This document shows, piece by piece, positions 61,409-64,000 of a DNA stretch of 64,000 nucleotides (positions are counted from its first letter, which is position 1; each line of letters opens with the position of its first letter). The notes under the pieces are model-generated. The model made no database searches. It worked only from the letters and a program-made list of their open reading frames with translations, and was not told where the DNA came from. The stretch is taken from the NCBI GenBank assembly GCA_963837735.1, contig CAWIOM010000005.1, positions 1 through 64,000 of the forward strand. Direction: 5' to 3'. The position numbers were made by a program, and so were the translations under genes. This DNA comes from VRUE01 sp963837735. GTDB lineage: Bacteria; Actinomycetota; Thermoleophilia; Solirubrobacterales; 70-9.

Positions 61409-64000
61409 TGCGACGCCCCCCCTGCTTCCTGGCGTGTGCCTTTCTTCTTGTGGTGGCGCTTGTGGCGCGGCTTCTTCTTCTTCCCGCCTTCTTGTCCGCC
61501 GGCTTCAGGTTTCCCTGGCCGCCGAGGTCGGAGCCGGTCCCGTTCGGCTCGTCGGCGCTTCGCTGCCGCCGCCGTGGCACTCGTCCGCGGCGACGCAGGG
61601 CGGTACCGGCGGCGTGAACTGGAAGCCGCCACCGCTGCGGGCGTCGTAGATCTTGATCGCTTCGCCGTTGCGGTCCTGCCCGACGAGGACGTCGTAGGTG
61701 GCGAAGTAGACGTCGGTCCCGTCCGCGCTCACACCGACGAGGCCGGGCTCGGCGCCGATGATGGAGATCCCGAAGGTGTCGTTGCCGACGTTCGTGCCGC
61801 TCGTTATCAGCTGCGGCCGTCCGTCGACGTACTCGTAGACGTCGCCTGCCTCGTTCGTATCCTGAGGGACCAGAGCGTCGTTCGTCTCGAAGAACGTGCG
61901 GCCGTCGTCGGTGAGGAATTTCCCGTTGTGGCTGGCGATCACGTCCGGGCCCGGCGGTTCGCCGCTGGGCAGGCAGGACACGCAGGTCATTTCGTCTGTC
62001 GCCGGCCTGTACAGGTACATCTCCGAGTGACCCTGGTTGTCGTAGCCGGTCACGTTGCTGCCGGTGAGGAACGCCATGTGCTGTGTCATCCGTGACCTCC
62101 ATCCTCGCCACCGCGGTTTCGCGCAGAACGATTCTCCGAGTCGATGCGTGCACGCGACCCCGGAGGGTTCAGGGCCGCCACGAACTGGTTTTTCCCGTTC
62201 CGGTAGTCGTAGAGGTTCTCCTGGCCGCCGACGCCGTTGCTCCCGTGGAGCTGCTCCGGCGAGAGGAAGTAGATGTCGCCGTTGTCGGCTGCGACGAAAT
62301 TGTCCGAGTACGGGCTGCCGCCCAGGCCGCCCTGGTTCTTGGTGTACTCCTTGAAGGTGATCGGGACGATCCCGCATTTGGTCGTCCAGGATGCGCTGCA
62401 GGCGTCGGTGTTGCCGGCGCCCGGTTCGTTGCCTTTTGAGATCAGGACCAGATGGCCGGGCGGGGCTTCTTCTTCGTCCCACATGTAGAGGTCCCTGCTC
62501 GTGTCGGTGTCTTCCGGCATCAGGCTCGCCGTCGTCGTGAAGTAGATCTTCTTTCCGTCGGGCGTCATGTCGAGGTACTGGACCGATTTCCCGGGTGCGA
62601 GTTCGTAGGTCGTCGAGTGGTCGACCCGCAGGTAGAGTTCGCCGGCCCCGTTGAACGGAGGCGGATCGTTGCCGGCTCCGACCCCCATCAGGATGTGGGT
62701 CCCGTCTTCCGACACGGCGAGGTGGAACGTCCGGCGATGTGGTCGTCGTTGTTCTTTCAGGGAGACGATCACAACGGTGTCCGTCGCCGTGTCGTTGTCG
62801 TACATGTCGCCCGGTTCGCCGCCGACCGCGAACGGGATGTCCGAAGTGAAGACGAAGTGGTCGAGGTCCGCCGACGCTGCGGTCCTGCCTTTGAAGTGTT
62901 CGCCTCCCGGGATGCTGCCGACGTTCGTCGGCCAGCGGTCGATCTGCTTGCCGGTGGTCGTGTCCCACACGTAGGGGGCGTTCGATGACGCCGTGTGTTC
63001 CGTTTCTTCGAACAGCTCGCCATTGCGAAGTAGCCGTCGTTCCAGTCGACCAGGGCCGACATGCTCGGGTTGGTCAGCACGTCCGTGGTTCCACTTGCCG
63101 GGTTCGTGGCGCCGAGGTCGCCGATCGGAAGGTGCCAGGGCGGCCCTCCCGCAACGCGGTGGCGGAGGAGGGCAGGCCGACGTACTTGGTTTTCCAGCCG
63201 ATCGTCGTCCGGGTCGAGACGTAGGTGTCGCCCATGTTGTTCGCCGGTTCGCCGGCGTCCGGGATCAATCCCAAGGAGCCGACGAAGGCGAGCCGCGAGG
63301 GCGAGGTCGCGTTCGCGCTGAAGGGAGCGAGACCGGATAGATGATCGTGATGCCCTGGTCTTCCGGCGTGACCAGCTCGTAGGAGCGGCAGTCGGGCAGG
63401 CTGTTGGAGCCGGTCTGCTGGCGCACCGTCGCGTTCGGGCAGACCGGCGGGTAGAAGTTGAAGGTCTGGTCCTTCGAGATGTTTGTCCCGTAGACGTTCT
63501 CGGTCACGACCCGGAAGTGGTAGACGCCGCCGTTTAGGCCAGTCAGATGGGCTTCGACCGGCACCGGCGATTCGCCCGCGGGGAGGATGCCGTCCGGGAT
63601 CGGGATGCTGGTCCCGTAGGAGATCGTCGGGCCGTATTCGAAGCGGTATTCGCCTTCGACGCCGTGGGGATGGATCACCGCGTGGAGGTCCGCCTCGGTC
63701 GCGGTGACGCCGCTCGTGGTCTGGCTGATCACGATCGGCGCGGTGAAGGTCGTGAAGGTCTTGTCGGGCCCGAGAGTCTTGCCGAAGCTGTTTTCGGCGA
63801 CGACCCGGAAGTGGTAGGTGTGGAGCGGCTGCAGGCCAGAGATGCTCGCCGCAGGGACGCTCGTCGGCCCGGCCGGCGCGGTCAAGTCGCCTTCTGCCGT
63901 TTTATTGCCGTACAGCGCGCTCGAGCCGAATTCGTACCAGTACTTGGTGTCGTACCCGTCGGCTTCGAAAGAGCCGTTGAGGTCGGCCGTCTCGGTTTTG
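61401..64000 (-). CDS. A-alpha secreted fibronectin-like / TolB-propeller protein (A6), 5' end outside the window
   Basis: The first part lies beyond the right edge. Visible are two or more fibronectin-like repeats (YHFRVVAENSFG, YHFRVVTENVYG; 64000-63480), the two-Cys linker CPNATVRQQTGSNSLPDCRS with YELV (about 63370-63450), a TolB/PD40-like propeller in long clean stretches (62970-61550; DGTHILMGVGAGNDPP, DGKKIYFTTTASL, ENLYDYRNGKNQFV, DGRTFFETNDALVPQD, DGTDVYFATYDVLVGQD), CVAADECHG (61573-61602) and a KKKKPRHKRHHKKK tail. Frame changes near 63280, 63000, 62130 and 61440 (the last beside a run of seven C). First gene of the right-hand unit. This copy is the best model of the A-alpha propeller and C-terminus. 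Exported by inference. Confidence 0.76.

Noticed and set aside
1..64000. Insertion sequence or prophage within the window
   Set aside because: No transposase, integrase or phage structural gene was seen, despite the repeated units and the tRNA remnant.

Overview
The window is high-G+C DNA. It carries large secreted beta-propeller and fibronectin-like proteins, many TetR-family regulators, an MMPL exporter and pyruvate phosphate dikinase. This mix suggests a Gram-positive actinobacterium of the Thermoleophilia/Solirubrobacterales type; that placement is inference from gene content and composition. There is no ribosomal RNA, intact tRNA, transposase, integrase or CRISPR array.

About two thirds of the window is built from one recurring unit. 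Two kinds of large secreted protein alternate on the minus strand. 'A' proteins have a signal peptide, an NHL-type propeller, fibronectin-III-like repeats, a two-Cys linker, a TolB/PD40-like propeller, a CxA(A/S)DECHG motif and a Lys/Arg-rich tail. 'B' proteins are all-beta, about 900 residues, with recurrent NPTNC and PPGF motifs and no family I recognise. Both fall into two subtypes and always run A-alpha, B-alpha, A-beta, B-beta. The four-gene unit occurs three times: 1-9228 (cut by the left edge), 30908-45575, and 50918-64000 (cut by the right edge). At nearly every junction start and stop codons overlap, so each unit looks like one translationally coupled operon. A fifth A-like gene without the TolB propeller (45635-48136) precedes the middle unit.

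Between the units lie regulators and ordinary genes. At 9.85-13.8 kb there is a small winged-helix-like gene, a TetR gene behind paired 16-bp operator-like sites, and four tandem TetR genes. At 13.9-18.1 kb are secreted proteins: an eight-repeat propeller-like protein with a PKD domain, a family of about 265 residues, and a possible TIM-barrel protein. At 18.4 kb the 3' half of a tRNA lies beside a shortened C1q-like gene. At 19.6-25.4 kb are a glycine-rich membrane protein, a YWTD-type propeller, ppdK, a LapA-domain protein and a cupin. At 25.4-30.8 kb are a candidate small RNA, a TetR-like protein lacking its DNA-binding half, two small secreted proteins and the MMPL transporter. At 48.7-50.7 kb a probable double-TetR protein converges on another TetR gene.

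One promoter-like element (TTGACA, 17-18 bp, TCTnAT, usually with GGTCCG inside) lies before two TetR-type genes, the candidate RNA and the A-like gene heading the middle unit. It links the regulators to the surface-protein array. The A, B and several TetR genes carry many single-base frame shifts, while ppdK, the MMPL gene and gene A4 read cleanly. Because the protein signal continues across all three frames, I treat most shifts as probable assembly indels, but real decay of some copies cannot be excluded. For such genes I give outer boundaries of the reconstructed gene.
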